From positions 310,001 to 374,000 of the forward strand of contig NZ_BAAAYO010000001.1 in NCBI RefSeq assembly GCF_039536325.1: a stretch of 64,000 bases of DNA, given 5' to 3'. Below, in pieces: positions 17,790 through 27,084 of the stretch (positions are counted from its first letter, which is position 1; every line of letters starts with the position of its first letter). The notes below the pieces were generated by a model. It worked only from the letters and a program-made list of their open reading frames with translations. It was not told where the DNA came from and did not search any database. Position numbers and translations under genes: made by a program. This DNA comes from Paenibacillus_AB hodogayensis. GTDB lineage: Bacteria; Bacillota; Bacilli; Paenibacillales; NBRC-103111.

Positions 17790-18629
17790 TTACCGCAAGG
17801 CGGCCAGATCCACCGCCGGTACAAGCCCTTCCCTGGCGGCCCTGCCCAGCAGCGCCTCCACGGCGGCGTAACCGGCTTCGCCTAAATCGGCGGTAAATTC
17901 GTTGACGTACAAGTCGATATGCGCCTGCGCGACGGTCGGGTCCAGCTCCTGCGCATGATGCAGCACATAATCGCGCGACGCCTCCGGATGCGCCCAGGCG
18001 TATTCCACCGAATCGCGAATCCAGCGGGCGATCGCTTCCCCGTCCAACGTCCGCCGGGCGATAATCGCTCCGAGCGGGATCGGCAGCCCCGTGTCGCTCT
18101 CCCACCAGCTGCCCATGTCGGCCAGCAACGTCAGCCCGTAGTTCTGATACGTAAAACGCGCTTCATGAATGACAAGCCCGGCGTCGATAACTCCGTCTCG
18201 CACCGCAGGCATGATTTCGTGGAACGGCATGACGACGATTTCTCCCACGCCTCCCGGCACCTGCTGGGCCGCCCATAGCCGGAACAGCAGATAAGCCGTC
18301 GAGCGCTCGCTCGGCACGGCTACGCGTTTGCCGGACAGAGACGAAGCCCCTTGCAGCGCCGCTTCCGGGCGATTCGTCAGCACGAGCGGGCCGCAGCCTC
18401 TGCCGAGCGCCCCCCCACACGGGATGAGCGCATACTCGGACAGCAGCCAAGGCAAAGCAGCGTACGAAACCTTCAAAATATCCGGCCCGTTGCCGCTAGC
18501 CGCCCAATTGTTCGTAATGTCGATATCCGCATAGGTCACTTCCAGCTCCGGCGCATCGGGGATCAGCCCGTGCACGCAGGCATGGAAGACGAACGTGTCG
18601 TTCGGACACGGAGAGAACGCGATTTTCAT
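17790..18629 (-). CDS. mqnD: 1,4-dihydroxy-6-naphthoate synthase MqnD
   Basis: A 279-residue enzyme of the futalosine route to menaquinone; it splits cyclic dehypoxanthine futalosine to give 1,4-dihydroxy-6-naphthoate. The start KIAFSPCPNDTFVFHA and the following HGLIPDAPELEVTYADI are characteristic, and the protein has a periplasmic-binding-protein-like fold acting in the cytosol. The ATG at 18629 follows GGAGG by 7 nt and overlaps the mqnB stop by 4 nt (ATGA), so the two are translationally coupled. mqnA, mqnC and mqnE are not in the window. Confidence 0.92.
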   Translation of the reverse strand: MKIAFSPCPNDTFVFHACVHGLIPDAPELEVTYADIDITNNWAASGNGPDILKVSYAALPWLLSEYALIPCGGALGRGCGPLVLTNRPEAALQGASSLSGKRVAVPSERSTAYLLFRLWAAQQVPGGVGEIVVMPFHEIMPAVRDGVIDAGLVIHEARFTYQNYGLTLLADMGSWWESDTGLPIPLGAIIARRTLDGEAIARWIRDSVEYAWAHPEASRDYVLHHAQELDPTVAQAHIDLYVNEFTADLGEAGYAAVEALLGRAAREGLVPAVDLAALR

Positions 18630-19279
18630 CCAAGCACCTCCACTAAAATAGGTCCGGCCGCCTCCAGCAGCTCCAGCGCCTCGCGAATTTTCCACGAGGA
18701 CCGGTCGCGGGGGCCGACTGCATTGGAAACGGCGCGAATTTCCAGCGCCGGCAAGCCGTGCAGCGCAGCGGCGGTCGCCACTCCGAACCCTTCCATCGCT
18801 TCCGCCGCTGCGTTCGGCACCCGTGCGGCAAGCCGGGCCGCGGATTCGGCCGTGCCCGTGACCGTAGACACGGTCAGTACCGACCCGCTGCGCACGGGCA
18901 GCCCCGCTTGGGACAGCGCGTCGGCTAACCGCCGGGCAAGCGGCCCGTCGACCGTCACGCGCGCCGAGCCGAAGCCAAGCTCGTCCACGCTGCTGAACCC
19001 CTCCGCCGTCTCGGCGCCCAGATCGGCGGCGACGATATCGCTCGCCACTACCAGCTCCCCTACGGCGGCTTGTCCAGCGAAGCCGCCGGCAATCCCTGCG
19101 CTGACGACGAGGTCGTATGGCGCCGCGGCAAGCAAAGCCGCCGTGTTGGCCGCAGCCGCAGCCGGCCCAACGCCGGCCAGCGCCACCTCGAAGCGGCTGT
19201 CGCCGCGCAAGCCGCGCAGCAGCGCGTCCCTTTCGGCCGCGACGGCCGTCATGACCAGCACGCGTTTGATCGCATTCAT
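18626..19279 (-). CDS. mqnB: Futalosine hydrolase MqnB
   Basis: A 217-residue nucleoside-phosphorylase-fold enzyme that removes hypoxanthine from futalosine. Visible landmarks are VLVMTAVAAERDALL at the start, VVSAGIAGGFAG in the middle, and MEGFGVATAAALHGLPALEIRAVSN, the nucleosidase active-site region ending in the RxxSN motif. It precedes and overlaps mqnD, the standard pairing in futalosine-pathway Bacilli. Confidence 0.92.
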   Translation of the reverse strand: MNAIKRVLVMTAVAAERDALLRGLRGDSRFEVALAGVGPAAAAANTAALLAAAPYDLVVSAGIAGGFAGQAAVGELVVASDIVAADLGAETAEGFSSVDELGFGSARVTVDGPLARRLADALSQAGLPVRSGSVLTVSTVTGTAESAARLAARVPNAAAEAMEGFGVATAAALHGLPALEIRAVSNAVGPRDRSSWKIREALELLEAAGPILVEVLG

Positions 19280-19381
19280 GCCGGATCGTCCCCTTCGCTT
19301 GTGAATTTTCTCACTTGAATCGTGCTACTTTTCATTGTAAACGATTCTTTTCTCCAGCGAAAGCTTCCTTCGCTCCCTTTC

Positions 19382-19583
19382 AGGGCAATCGCATGAGACG
19401 CAGTCCGGCTAAGCAGAGAAGGCGGAGGAGAGCCTTTGGGTCCGCAAAAGCGAAGCAGTCGCCTTTGAAAGCGGATTCCGCCTGCTATGACCCAAACAGG
19501 GAATCCGATTTCAAGTGCGATTGGAGGAGCAAAGGGTCGCCGCAGCCTCGCTTTGCCGCCGATTTTTCTTATGCGATTCCCCT
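19382..19583. repeat. Intergenic element with nested inverted repeats
   Basis: Between the mqnB start and glpP lies about 460 bp without a gene. It is bounded by imperfect inverted arms AGGGCAATCGCATGAG (19382-19397) and CTTATGCGATTCCCCT (19568-19583), 14 of 16 pairing. An internal 15-bp stem, TTGAAAGCGGATTCC (19465-19479) against GGAATCCGATTTCAA (19500-19514), has one mismatch. The size (about 200 bp) and nested palindromes resemble a small non-coding repeat element or a structured RNA; I cannot name it. Confidence 0.5.
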
Positions 19584-19741
19584 CCCCTTTTGACTGCAAA
19601 AGAACTTCTCGGCCCCTCTACCAAACCGGTGCGAATACAATTGCATTGCCTTAACACTACGCTAACAATCGTCTAGTATGCTGGGTGCAGCGGACGAAAG
19701 TCCGGATCGGTGCGGTATAGCCGACAGAAGGAGGACAAGCA

Positions 19742-20305
19742 GTGGCTCAAGGACTTTACGATTATTGGGGACCGGACAGGAGAGTGGCCGCCGTGCGCAA
19801 ATCGGAAGATTTGCCGGCAGCGCTGCGGAATAGCTGGCCTGTCGTGTTTTTGCTGATCGGAGATTTGTTTACCGCCGAGCGTTATGTGGCCGAAACGCTG
19901 CGGGCCGGCAAAAAAGTGTTTTTGCACGTCGATTTCATTGCCGGGCTCGGAGGCGATCCGATCGTTATCAAATATATCGCGGAGAGGATCAAGCCGACCG
20001 GAATCATTTCCACGAAAAGCCATTTCGTCAAAAATGCCAAAAAGCACGGGCTGCTCGCCATCCAGCGCTTATTTATTATCGATACCTCCGCCCTTGAGCA
20101 GGGCATTCACAATATCCGGCAAAGCGAGCCGGACGCCATAGAGATTATGCCCGGCCTGCTGACGCGCGTCATCTCCGAACTGCGCGACAATGTGCCGATA
20201 CCGGTCATCGCGGGCGGGCTGATCAAAGAGCAGGCGGAGATCGACATCGCTCTGGAAGCGGGAGCATCGGCCGTATCCATGGGCAACCGGCTGCTGTGGA
20301 CCTGA
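19742..20305 (+). CDS. glpP: Glycerol-3-phosphate responsive antiterminator GlpP
   Basis: A 187-residue TIM-barrel-like RNA-binding regulator. VFLLIGDLFTAERYV, KKVFLHVDFIAGLGGD, PTGIISTKSHFVKNAKKHG and PVIAGGLIKEQAEI are hallmark segments. In Bacillus subtilis GlpP bound to glycerol 3-phosphate prevents termination in the leaders of glpD, glpFK and glpTQ. GGAGG lies 8 nt before the GTG start. Here it stands directly upstream of a leader with a strong terminator and a giant glycerophosphodiesterase gene, so local control of that gene is likely; no glpF, glpK or glpD is in the window. Confidence 0.93.
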   Translation: MAQGLYDYWGPDRRVAAVRKSEDLPAALRNSWPVVFLLIGDLFTAERYVAETLRAGKKVFLHVDFIAGLGGDPIVIKYIAERIKPTGIISTKSHFVKNAKKHGLLAIQRLFIIDTSALEQGIHNIRQSEPDAIEIMPGLLTRVISELRDNVPIPVIAGGLIKEQAEIDIALEAGASAVSMGNRLLWT

Positions 20306-20472
20306 CGGTCACTACATACGGCTCGCGACCTCTGTCCATGCAGCTTTCAGCTTTTCGCCGCACTCCGTAACCCGACATCGGCTCGTCCCTTTACAAAATG
20401 TCCACATCCCGTTGATATTCGCCTAACAAAAGGCTGATAAAGTGGAGCTAGTGATGGACAATCGAATAGTCG

Positions 20473-20569
20473 AGGGTACGAGACGAGGAGAATACCCTTT
20501 TATGTGTCGCGGACGGAACAGCTCTGTTAGAGAAGCCGTTTCCTTTGCCGATGCGTAAAAGGGTTTTTT
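20473..20569 (+). promoter_or_regulatory. Antiterminator/terminator leader of the phosphodiesterase gene (probable GlpP target)
   Basis: A 16-bp stem formed by 20494-20509 (ACCCTTTTATGTGTCG) and 20549-20564 (CGATGCGTAAAAGGGT, three wobble pairs) is followed by a T-run, an intrinsic terminator ending about 52 nt before the start codon. Upstream, AGGGTA at 20473-20478 can pair with TACCCT at 20493-20498, using bases of the terminator's 5' arm, so the two structures exclude each other. With glpP just upstream this has the layout of a GlpP-controlled leader. A weak promoter candidate, TTGATA with a poor -10, lies near 20418-20450. Confidence 0.72.
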
Positions 20570-20620
20570 GTCGTCCTTTTCCGCTTGACCGACCCATCCA
20601 CCAAAAGGAAGGGTGTATCC

Positions 20621-23600
20621 ATGAAAAAGCCATCGAAGCTGCTGTCCATCGTATTGAGCGCCACGATGCTCGTCGGACTGCTTCCGGTTGATCCCTTTAC
20701 CCAGAAGGCGAGCGCGGCGGAAGGCCGGAAAACGCTGGAGGTGCGGAAAACGCTGCATGCGCCGATTATTGACGGCACACTGGACGACTCCGTATGGAGC
20801 ATCGATCAGTCGCTGGACGTCTTGGTCGGGGAAGGTCCGGCTCGGGCGTCCAAATTCGGTCTGCTCTGGGACAATCAGTATTTGTACGTCGGCGTGAAAG
20901 CCGAAGACCCGGCACCCATGCAGGATAAGTCGGGAAATTGGTTCGATCAGGACAACATCAATCTGTTTTTCGATCCGACGCTCCACCGGTCGACGCCTTA
21001 CGCCAAGGACGATATGCAGGCCGGCTTCGTTTTCCGGCAAGACTCGGCCACGCCGGAGTTCCATTTCGGAGCGGCTCTGAACACTCATGCGGGCAAGGAC
21101 GAGAAGGACATTTTACGCTCGATTCGCAAAACGGACACGGGCTGGAATCTGGAAGTCGCGATTCCATGGGACATGCTGAACTTTAACCCGGTGCTGACCA
21201 AGCAGCTCGGCTTCGAGATCGGGGTAACGGACCGTTTCGGCGATCAAGAGGCCAATCAACGGACCAGCTTCTGGAGCGCCTTCCAGACGAAGTCGTTCTG
21301 GAACGATACAAGCGGCTTTGGAACTCTCGTGCTGAACGACGACAATCCGGTAACTAACCAGACGAACAACGTGCTGCTGTTAGAAAACTTCGACGGCATT
21401 CCTAACGGCGCGCTGCCGCAGAACTGGATCTCCGACGTCAACGCGGGAAGCAATCCGTTCACCGTGCAGCGAGATACATACGGCAACGCCCGGCTCGTCT
21501 TCGACGGCAAAGCGTCGGGCAAGCAAGCCCGGGTTGCGGCTCCGGTCCAGTGGGACAACTATACGGTCGAAGCGGACGTCCGTTTCGAGAGCGTACTGGA
21601 TGACGGCAGATGGGCATCCTTGATGTTCCGTGGATCCTCGAACGGCAAAGCGCCGTACAACCAGATGGCTCTCCGCCAGAATGGCAAATATGAAGTGGCC
21701 ATGCGCAAGCCGGACAACAGCTGGTCGGTTATCGCAAGCGGCGCATCCAACCCGCTCGCCCTGAACGCCGACTATACGATGAAGGTACGCGTCTTCGACA
21801 ACAATGTGAAGGAATACATCAAAGCAAAGGACGACCCCAATTATACGCTTCTGCTTGACCAAAGCTTTACGAAAGACTTGCTCCAACGCGGCAAAATCGG
21901 CTTCCAGGTCGACCAAAGCAAAGTTTCCTTCGACAATCTGAAGGTGACGCGGATTACGGCGGACCGGTTCGACCTGACGCTGCCCGCAACCGTCGAAGCG
22001 TTGAGCGGACCGCTTAGCGTCACCGGCAGCGTCTACTTCTCGGACGGCTTGACCGAGACGGTCGCCTCCGATCGTCTCAAGCTGTACTCGACCGACGAAA
22101 GCGTCTTGAAGGTAATCAACAACCAGGTGTATCCGCTCCGCGCAGGCAGCGCGACGATCAAGAGCGTGTTCGGCAATGCGGAAGCATCCCGCACGATTAC
22201 GGTTACTCCTTCGGCCACTGGAGCGAAGGTCGTCAAGCTTAACCATACACAAGGCTACGAACTGGCCACGACAGGCGTGCCGGTCGCGCTCGACACTTGG
22301 ACGTTCCAGACGGAACTTAGCGACTTTACATCCGGCACGATCCGCGGCAACCAACTGACGTGGAGCACGGACAGCAGCGCCGTCACCATCGCGGGCAACG
22401 GCATCACCGTCCGGCAGAAGGGCGTTCACCAATTGTCCGCCCAGATTGACGGTGTTACCGTTCCACTGCTCGTCGTAGCGAAAGACGCCGGCGACGCCGA
22501 ATACGTCCTGTACGAAGAAAATTTCGATAATGTCAGCGACGGAACTATGCCACAGGGCTGGACGCGCAAGGAAGGTACGACTGTGGCGGCAGCGGCCGTA
22601 CGCTCGGGAGCGTTCGAGATCAATGCCTCCGCTTCGCCGGACAATCCGTCCCGCGTGCTGCTGCCCGACTATTTGGGCGCCTTCGGAGACTACAAGATCG
22701 AAGCCGACGTTACCCATTTGGCTGCCAACGACAATGCCAGGTGGCACTCGATCATGTTCCGGATCCAGAACAACGACTTCCCTTATTACCAGATGGCCGT
22801 CCGCAAAGACGCAACCGTCACGAACGGCGTCGAATTCGCGGAAAGAACGCCGGCCAACGGCTGGAGCGTAATGGACACCGGCTCTTACAGCGAGGCGATC
22901 GACCCTGCCAAGATGTACCGCTATACGGTAAAAGCCCGCGGCAACCGCGTGCAGGAATGGATCGGCGACAAACTGCTCGTCGATACGGACAATGCGTCCG
23001 CTTACGCGAAGGGCCGCATCGGTCTGCAAGCCAACGGCAGCAAAATGAAAGTGGACAACATCCGCGTCACGCTGCAGCAAGAAGCGCTGCCGCCGATGCC
23101 GGTAGACCGGTTCGTAAAAGTGTATGAACCGGAGACGAAAATCGCCATGGCGCCGACGGTCGTGGCCGAGCTTGCCAACGCCGACCAAGCTGCGGCATGG
23201 AATAACTCGCCTTCCCCGGCAACCGTTATGCTTCATCTGAACGACGACTTGAGCATTTCCGACGCTTCGGGAAGCAAAACGATCGGCGATGTGGAGACGA
23301 TCTTGAATTCGCTCGGCTCCCGGGTCATTCCCGCTTTCCATATCCGGACCGAGCAAGCGGCGGACAAACTGATTCAGCTTATCGAGGCCAAAAGGATCGA
23401 AGACGCGTTCGTCGTCTCCGACAACGGCAGCCTGATCAAACGCGTCCGTACCGCCGCCCCTCTGATCCGCGGCATTCTGGATTTAAGCGGCAAAAGCGGC
23501 AAAGCGTTAACAAAGGATAATCTGCTCGACATTCTCCGGGAAACGACATTGAGCGGCTCCAAAATCGCTATTCTTCCGCAGGAAGCGGCGACGTTGGACA

Positions 23601-26092
23601 ACATGGCTTATTTGCAGCAGCGGACGATCGTCGTCTGGGCCAAGGAAACGGCCGATTCCAAAGGGAAAAACGTCGCCCTGCACACGCTGATCACGGCTGG
23701 CGCAAACGGCATCGTAACCGATTCGCCGGATGCGGCCATTCAAGCTCTTGCCGTGTACAACAACGCAACGACGCTTGTACGCAAGCCTTACATTATCGGA
23801 CACCGGGGCATGCCCTCGACATCGCCGGAGAACACGATCGAGAGCAACCGACTCGCCCTCGAAGCCGGTGCGGACTTTATCGAGAACGACATGTTCGTAA
23901 CGAAGGACGATCATCTGGTCATTATCCACGATACCGTGCTTCAGAACACGACGAACGGCACCGGCAACGTCGAGGACTTCACGCTGGAGGAGCTCAAGCG
24001 GCTCAACGCCAACAAGCCTTATCCGAAAGGCTTCCCGGATGTGAAAATTCCGACTCTCGACGAACAAATCGACCTCGCCCGCGAAAAGGGCGGGATGGTG
24101 TATGCCGAAATCAAGACGAGCACCCCGCGTGCGGTTGATGTGCTGGTCAAACTGATCAAGGAAAAGAAAGCCGAAGATATCGTGAATATTATGTCGTTCG
24201 ATTCGAACCAGTTGAAGCGGTTCGCCCAGCAGATGCCGGAAGTTCCGCTCGGACTGTTGGTCGGCAGCCCCGGCTCGGATACGGACGCCAATATCAACAA
24301 GACGCTGCGCGATACGCTCCGGACAGTGCAAAACCAGAACGTGACGTTCAACGCCGGTTACTACAATTTGGGTCAAAAGTTTATGGAAGCGGCCAAACAC
24401 CGCGGCGTCATCATCTCGCCGTGGACGATCAACGACAAGGTCGACTTTACTTCCTTCTTCCTGCGCGGTCCGTTCGGGATCACGACCGACTACGCCTACT
24501 ACGCGTCGGACTGGAACGCTTCGCTTCGCGCGGACAAGGAAATTTACGTTCTCTCTGTTGGCGAGAACGCCACGCTGACAGCCAACGCGGAATCGTTCAA
24601 ACGGGTTAAAGAACCGGTCAAGCCGGAGCTCGTCTGGCTCGATGGCAAGGAGCTGTTTGAAACAGACGGCAGTACGGTCAAGGCCAAAAAGCCAGGTACG
24701 GCTCATGTGCTGCTGCGCTATACGACCGTTATCGGCGAAACCAACAAATACGACCTGTATACCCAGCCCGTTACGCTCGAAATCAAGAGCCCGGATGGCG
24801 GTAATACCGGCGGCGACAATGGCAGCGACAACGGTAGTGAAAACGGCGGCAACAACAGCGGTAACAATGGCAGCACCGGAAGTGGTGCTCCAGGCGGAAG
24901 CACGCCAAGCAAACCGGACGATAAAGCCGGCGTCGTGAGCGCCGCCGACGGCAAAGTCGGCAGCGAGGCGCTGAAGAAAGCGTTCGAGGTTTCGTCCAAC
25001 GTGGAAGTACACTTTACCGGCAGCACGCTCGCCGTTCCAGCCGACGCCTGGACGGACGAAGCGCGCGCCAAAGGCGGAACGCTTATCGTTGCAAGCGACA
25101 GCGCGGCCTACCATTTCCCGGCCTCCGCTTGGCAGCCCGAGCAGTGGGCGGCTCAACTCGGCAGTCCGGCAAGCCCTGTAACGCTTCGCTTCACGATGAA
25201 GGTGCTGGACGGCAGCGAAGCCGCATCGGCTGCCTCGGCCGTTAAAGCGGCGGGCGGTCAGCAAATCGCCGACGCCGTGCATTTCGAAGTAGAAGCGGTA
25301 AACGCCGACGGCAAATCGGTGCCGGTCACATTCGGCTCGGCTTACATTACACGCGATATGACAGTGAAGGGCGCTGTCGATCCGGCCAAAGCGACCGGAG
25401 TCCAGCTGTTCCCGGAAACGCAGCAGGTCCGGTTCGTCCCTACCGTCTTCACAACGGCAAACGGCAATACGACGGCAGCCATGAAACGGAACGGCAACAG
25501 CGTCTACACGATCGTCCAGAACGACAAGAGCTTCTCCGACATGTCCGGCCACTGGGCCAAAGCGGATGTGGAGCTGCTCGCCAACAAGTTTGTAGTCGAC
25601 GGCGTTAGCGATAGCCGTTTCGATCCGGAACGCGGCATTACCCGCGCCGAATTCGCCGCGCTGCTCGTGCGCGCCCTGGCACTGAACCCGGCATCCGGCT
25701 CTTCCGAATTCCGCGATGTGAATGCCGGCTCCTGGTATGCGAAAGACGTCGCAGCAGCATCCGCTGCCGGCTTGATCGGCGGTTTCGAGGACGGCACGTT
25801 CCGTCCGGACCAGCCTGTCAAGCGCGAGGAACAAGCGGCCATGCTCGTACGCGCGCTGTCTTATGCGGGCATCGACATTAGCGTAACGAAATCCAAGCAG
25901 GACGACATCCTCGGCCGCTACCGCGACCGTGACGGTATCGCCTGGGCGCAAGCGGAGCTGTCCGCCGCCGTAAACGCCGGACTGATGAACGGCATGACTG
26001 CGGACACGCTCGACGCGCAGAGCCACGCTACCCGCGCCCAGTCGGCCACAATGCTGAAACGGTTTCTGAGCAAGGCAGCTTTTATCAACTGA
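20621..26092 (+). CDS. Giant SLH-anchored glycerophosphodiester phosphodiesterase
   Basis: 1,823 residues, exported and bound to the cell wall. Order: signal peptide (1-34, ending KASA); CBM9-like carbohydrate-binding domain (37-243); concanavalin-like module (250-446); Ig-like stretch (450-625); second concanavalin-like module (630-820); a degenerate GDPD-like barrel (830-1050); an active GDPD barrel (1058-1300) with HRG at His1061, Glu1088, Asp1090 and His1103; Asn/Gly/Ser linker (1392-1431); an undefined domain; three SLH repeats (1637-1823). It should hydrolyse glycerophosphodiesters or wall teichoic acid-like polymers to glycerol 3-phosphate at the surface. The ATG at 20621 follows AAGGAAGGG. 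glpP and a terminator leader lie upstream; a HAD phosphatase and importer follow. Confidence 0.9.
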   Translation: MKKPSKLLSIVLSATMLVGLLPVDPFTQKASAAEGRKTLEVRKTLHAPIIDGTLDDSVWSIDQSLDVLVGEGPARASKFGLLWDNQYLYVGVKAEDPAPMQDKSGNWFDQDNINLFFDPTLHRSTPYAKDDMQAGFVFRQDSATPEFHFGAALNTHAGKDEKDILRSIRKTDTGWNLEVAIPWDMLNFNPVLTKQLGFEIGVTDRFGDQEANQRTSFWSAFQTKSFWNDTSGFGTLVLNDDNPVTNQTNNVLLLENFDGIPNGALPQNWISDVNAGSNPFTVQRDTYGNARLVFDGKASGKQARVAAPVQWDNYTVEADVRFESVLDDGRWASLMFRGSSNGKAPYNQMALRQNGKYEVAMRKPDNSWSVIASGASNPLALNADYTMKVRVFDNNVKEYIKAKDDPNYTLLLDQSFTKDLLQRGKIGFQVDQSKVSFDNLKVTRITADRFDLTLPATVEALSGPLSVTGSVYFSDGLTETVASDRLKLYSTDESVLKVINNQVYPLRAGSATIKSVFGNAEASRTITVTPSATGAKVVKLNHTQGYELATTGVPVALDTWTFQTELSDFTSGTIRGNQLTWSTDSSAVTIAGNGITVRQKGVHQLSAQIDGVTVPLLVVAKDAGDAEYVLYEENFDNVSDGTMPQGWTRKEGTTVAAAAVRSGAFEINASASPDNPSRVLLPDYLGAFGDYKIEADVTHLAANDNARWHSIMFRIQNNDFPYYQMAVRKDATVTNGVEFAERTPANGWSVMDTGSYSEAIDPAKMYRYTVKARGNRVQEWIGDKLLVDTDNASAYAKGRIGLQANGSKMKVDNIRVTLQQEALPPMPVDRFVKVYEPETKIAMAPTVVAELANADQAAAWNNSPSPATVMLHLNDDLSISDASGSKTIGDVETILNSLGSRVIPAFHIRTEQAADKLIQLIEAKRIEDAFVVSDNGSLIKRVRTAAPLIRGILDLSGKSGKALTKDNLLDILRETTLSGSKIAILPQEAATLDNMAYLQQRTIVVWAKETADSKGKNVALHTLITAGANGIVTDSPDAAIQALAVYNNATTLVRKPYIIGHRGMPSTSPENTIESNRLALEAGADFIENDMFVTKDDHLVIIHDTVLQNTTNGTGNVEDFTLEELKRLNANKPYPKGFPDVKIPTLDEQIDLAREKGGMVYAEIKTSTPRAVDVLVKLIKEKKAEDIVNIMSFDSNQLKRFAQQMPEVPLGLLVGSPGSDTDANINKTLRDTLRTVQNQNVTFNAGYYNLGQKFMEAAKHRGVIISPWTINDKVDFTSFFLRGPFGITTDYAYYASDWNASLRADKEIYVLSVGENATLTANAESFKRVKEPVKPELVWLDGKELFETDGSTVKAKKPGTAHVLLRYTTVIGETNKYDLYTQPVTLEIKSPDGGNTGGDNGSDNGSENGGNNSGNNGSTGSGAPGGSTPSKPDDKAGVVSAADGKVGSEALKKAFEVSSNVEVHFTGSTLAVPADAWTDEARAKGGTLIVASDSAAYHFPASAWQPEQWAAQLGSPASPVTLRFTMKVLDGSEAASAASAVKAAGGQQIADAVHFEVEAVNADGKSVPVTFGSAYITRDMTVKGAVDPAKATGVQLFPETQQVRFVPTVFTTANGNTTAAMKRNGNSVYTIVQNDKSFSDMSGHWAKADVELLANKFVVDGVSDSRFDPERGITRAEFAALLVRALALNPASGSSEFRDVNAGSWYAKDVAAASAAGLIGGFEDGTFRPDQPVKREEQAAMLVRALSYAGIDISVTKSKQDDILGRYRDRDGIAWAQAELSAAVNAGLMNGMTADTLDAQSHATRAQSATMLKRFLSKAAFIN

Positions 26093-26134
26093 CCGGTTAC
26101 GCATCAATTTTTCGAGAAGGGAGCTGCTCGCAAC

Positions 26135-26935
26135 TTGCCGGATGTGGTCGATTATGAAGGTTATTTCTTTGACTTGGACGGAACCGTATTTATCGGGGAG
26201 CGGCTGCTGCCTGGGGTACTGGACACGATCGCTTTATTGCGGGAGAAAGGTAAAAAAGTGCTGTTTCTGAGCAATACGACGATTCGCACCCGTCGGGAAT
26301 GCCAGGAACGTTTGAAGAAGCTCGGCCTAGATGCCGAGCTGGACGAGATCGTGACGGCCGCCTTCGCGGCGGCCGTCTATATGCGGGAGCAGTCGCCGCA
26401 GCCCTCGGTGCTCGTCGTCGGGGAACCGGCGCTTGCAAGCGAGCTGAACGAGCAGGGCGTGCGTATGACGAGCCGCCCGGAGGAAGCGACGCATGTGCTC
26501 GTCGGGATGGACATGCAGTTCGACTACGGCACTCTGCATACGGCCATGAAGGCCGTACGCGGCGGGGCCGAGCTGATTGCGGCCAATCCGGACCCTAATT
26601 GTCCGGTCGTCGGGGATGTCATCCCCGACACGTGGTCGATGGTGAAAGCGATCGAGGCGGCCAGCTGCGTCGAGCCGACAGCCATCGTCGGCAAGCCGTC
26701 CGGCTACTATGCCGCCAAGGTGCTGGAATGGAGCGGACTGCGGGGCGACCGGTGTCTGATGATCGGCGACCGGCTGGAGACGGATATTTTGTTCGGCTCC
26801 GACAACGGGCTGTATACCGCCCTGGTGCTTACCGGCGTCACGTCGGCCCGCGACGCCGAGCTTTCGCCGATTCGGCCCGATTACGTGTGGCATACGCTGG
26901 AGCAATTCATGGAACTGGCGCAAAGCCGGAGCTAG
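26135..26935 (+). CDS. HAD-IIA family phosphatase (NagD-like)
   Basis: A 266-residue cytosolic phosphatase. FFDLDGTVF is HAD motif I with the two catalytic Asp residues, LFLSNTT is motif II, GKPSGYYA carries the motif III lysine, and MIGDRLETDILFG is motif IV. The C2A cap between motifs II and III places it in the NagD/nitrophenylphosphatase group, which includes known glycerol 3-phosphate phosphatases. The TTG start follows GGGAG by 10 nt, 43 bp after the phosphodiesterase gene. In this setting, dephosphorylation of glycerol 3-phosphate is the most attractive role, but that is inference. Confidence 0.85.
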   Translation: MPDVVDYEGYFFDLDGTVFIGERLLPGVLDTIALLREKGKKVLFLSNTTIRTRRECQERLKKLGLDAELDEIVTAAFAAAVYMREQSPQPSVLVVGEPALASELNEQGVRMTSRPEEATHVLVGMDMQFDYGTLHTAMKAVRGGAELIAANPDPNCPVVGDVIPDTWSMVKAIEAASCVEPTAIVGKPSGYYAAKVLEWSGLRGDRCLMIGDRLETDILFGSDNGLYTALVLTGVTSARDAELSPIRPDYVWHTLEQFMELAQSRS

Positions 26936-27084
26936 TGCAGTAAGCGAAACGAGTCAAGTGAGTCTTATGAGTCTAGTGATTCAAACCGCTCGAGCCGATC
27001 CGAGCCAGTCCGGTCCATCCAAGCCGGACTGCGCCGGACGAGCCGGGAAGCAATCCAATCCACGATCCGAAAGGGAGAATCCGA

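Noticed and set aside
23507..26107. 866-residue open frame opposite the GDPD gene
   Set aside because: Antisense shadow of a GC-rich gene; the plus strand has recognisable domains throughout, and the minus frame has none.
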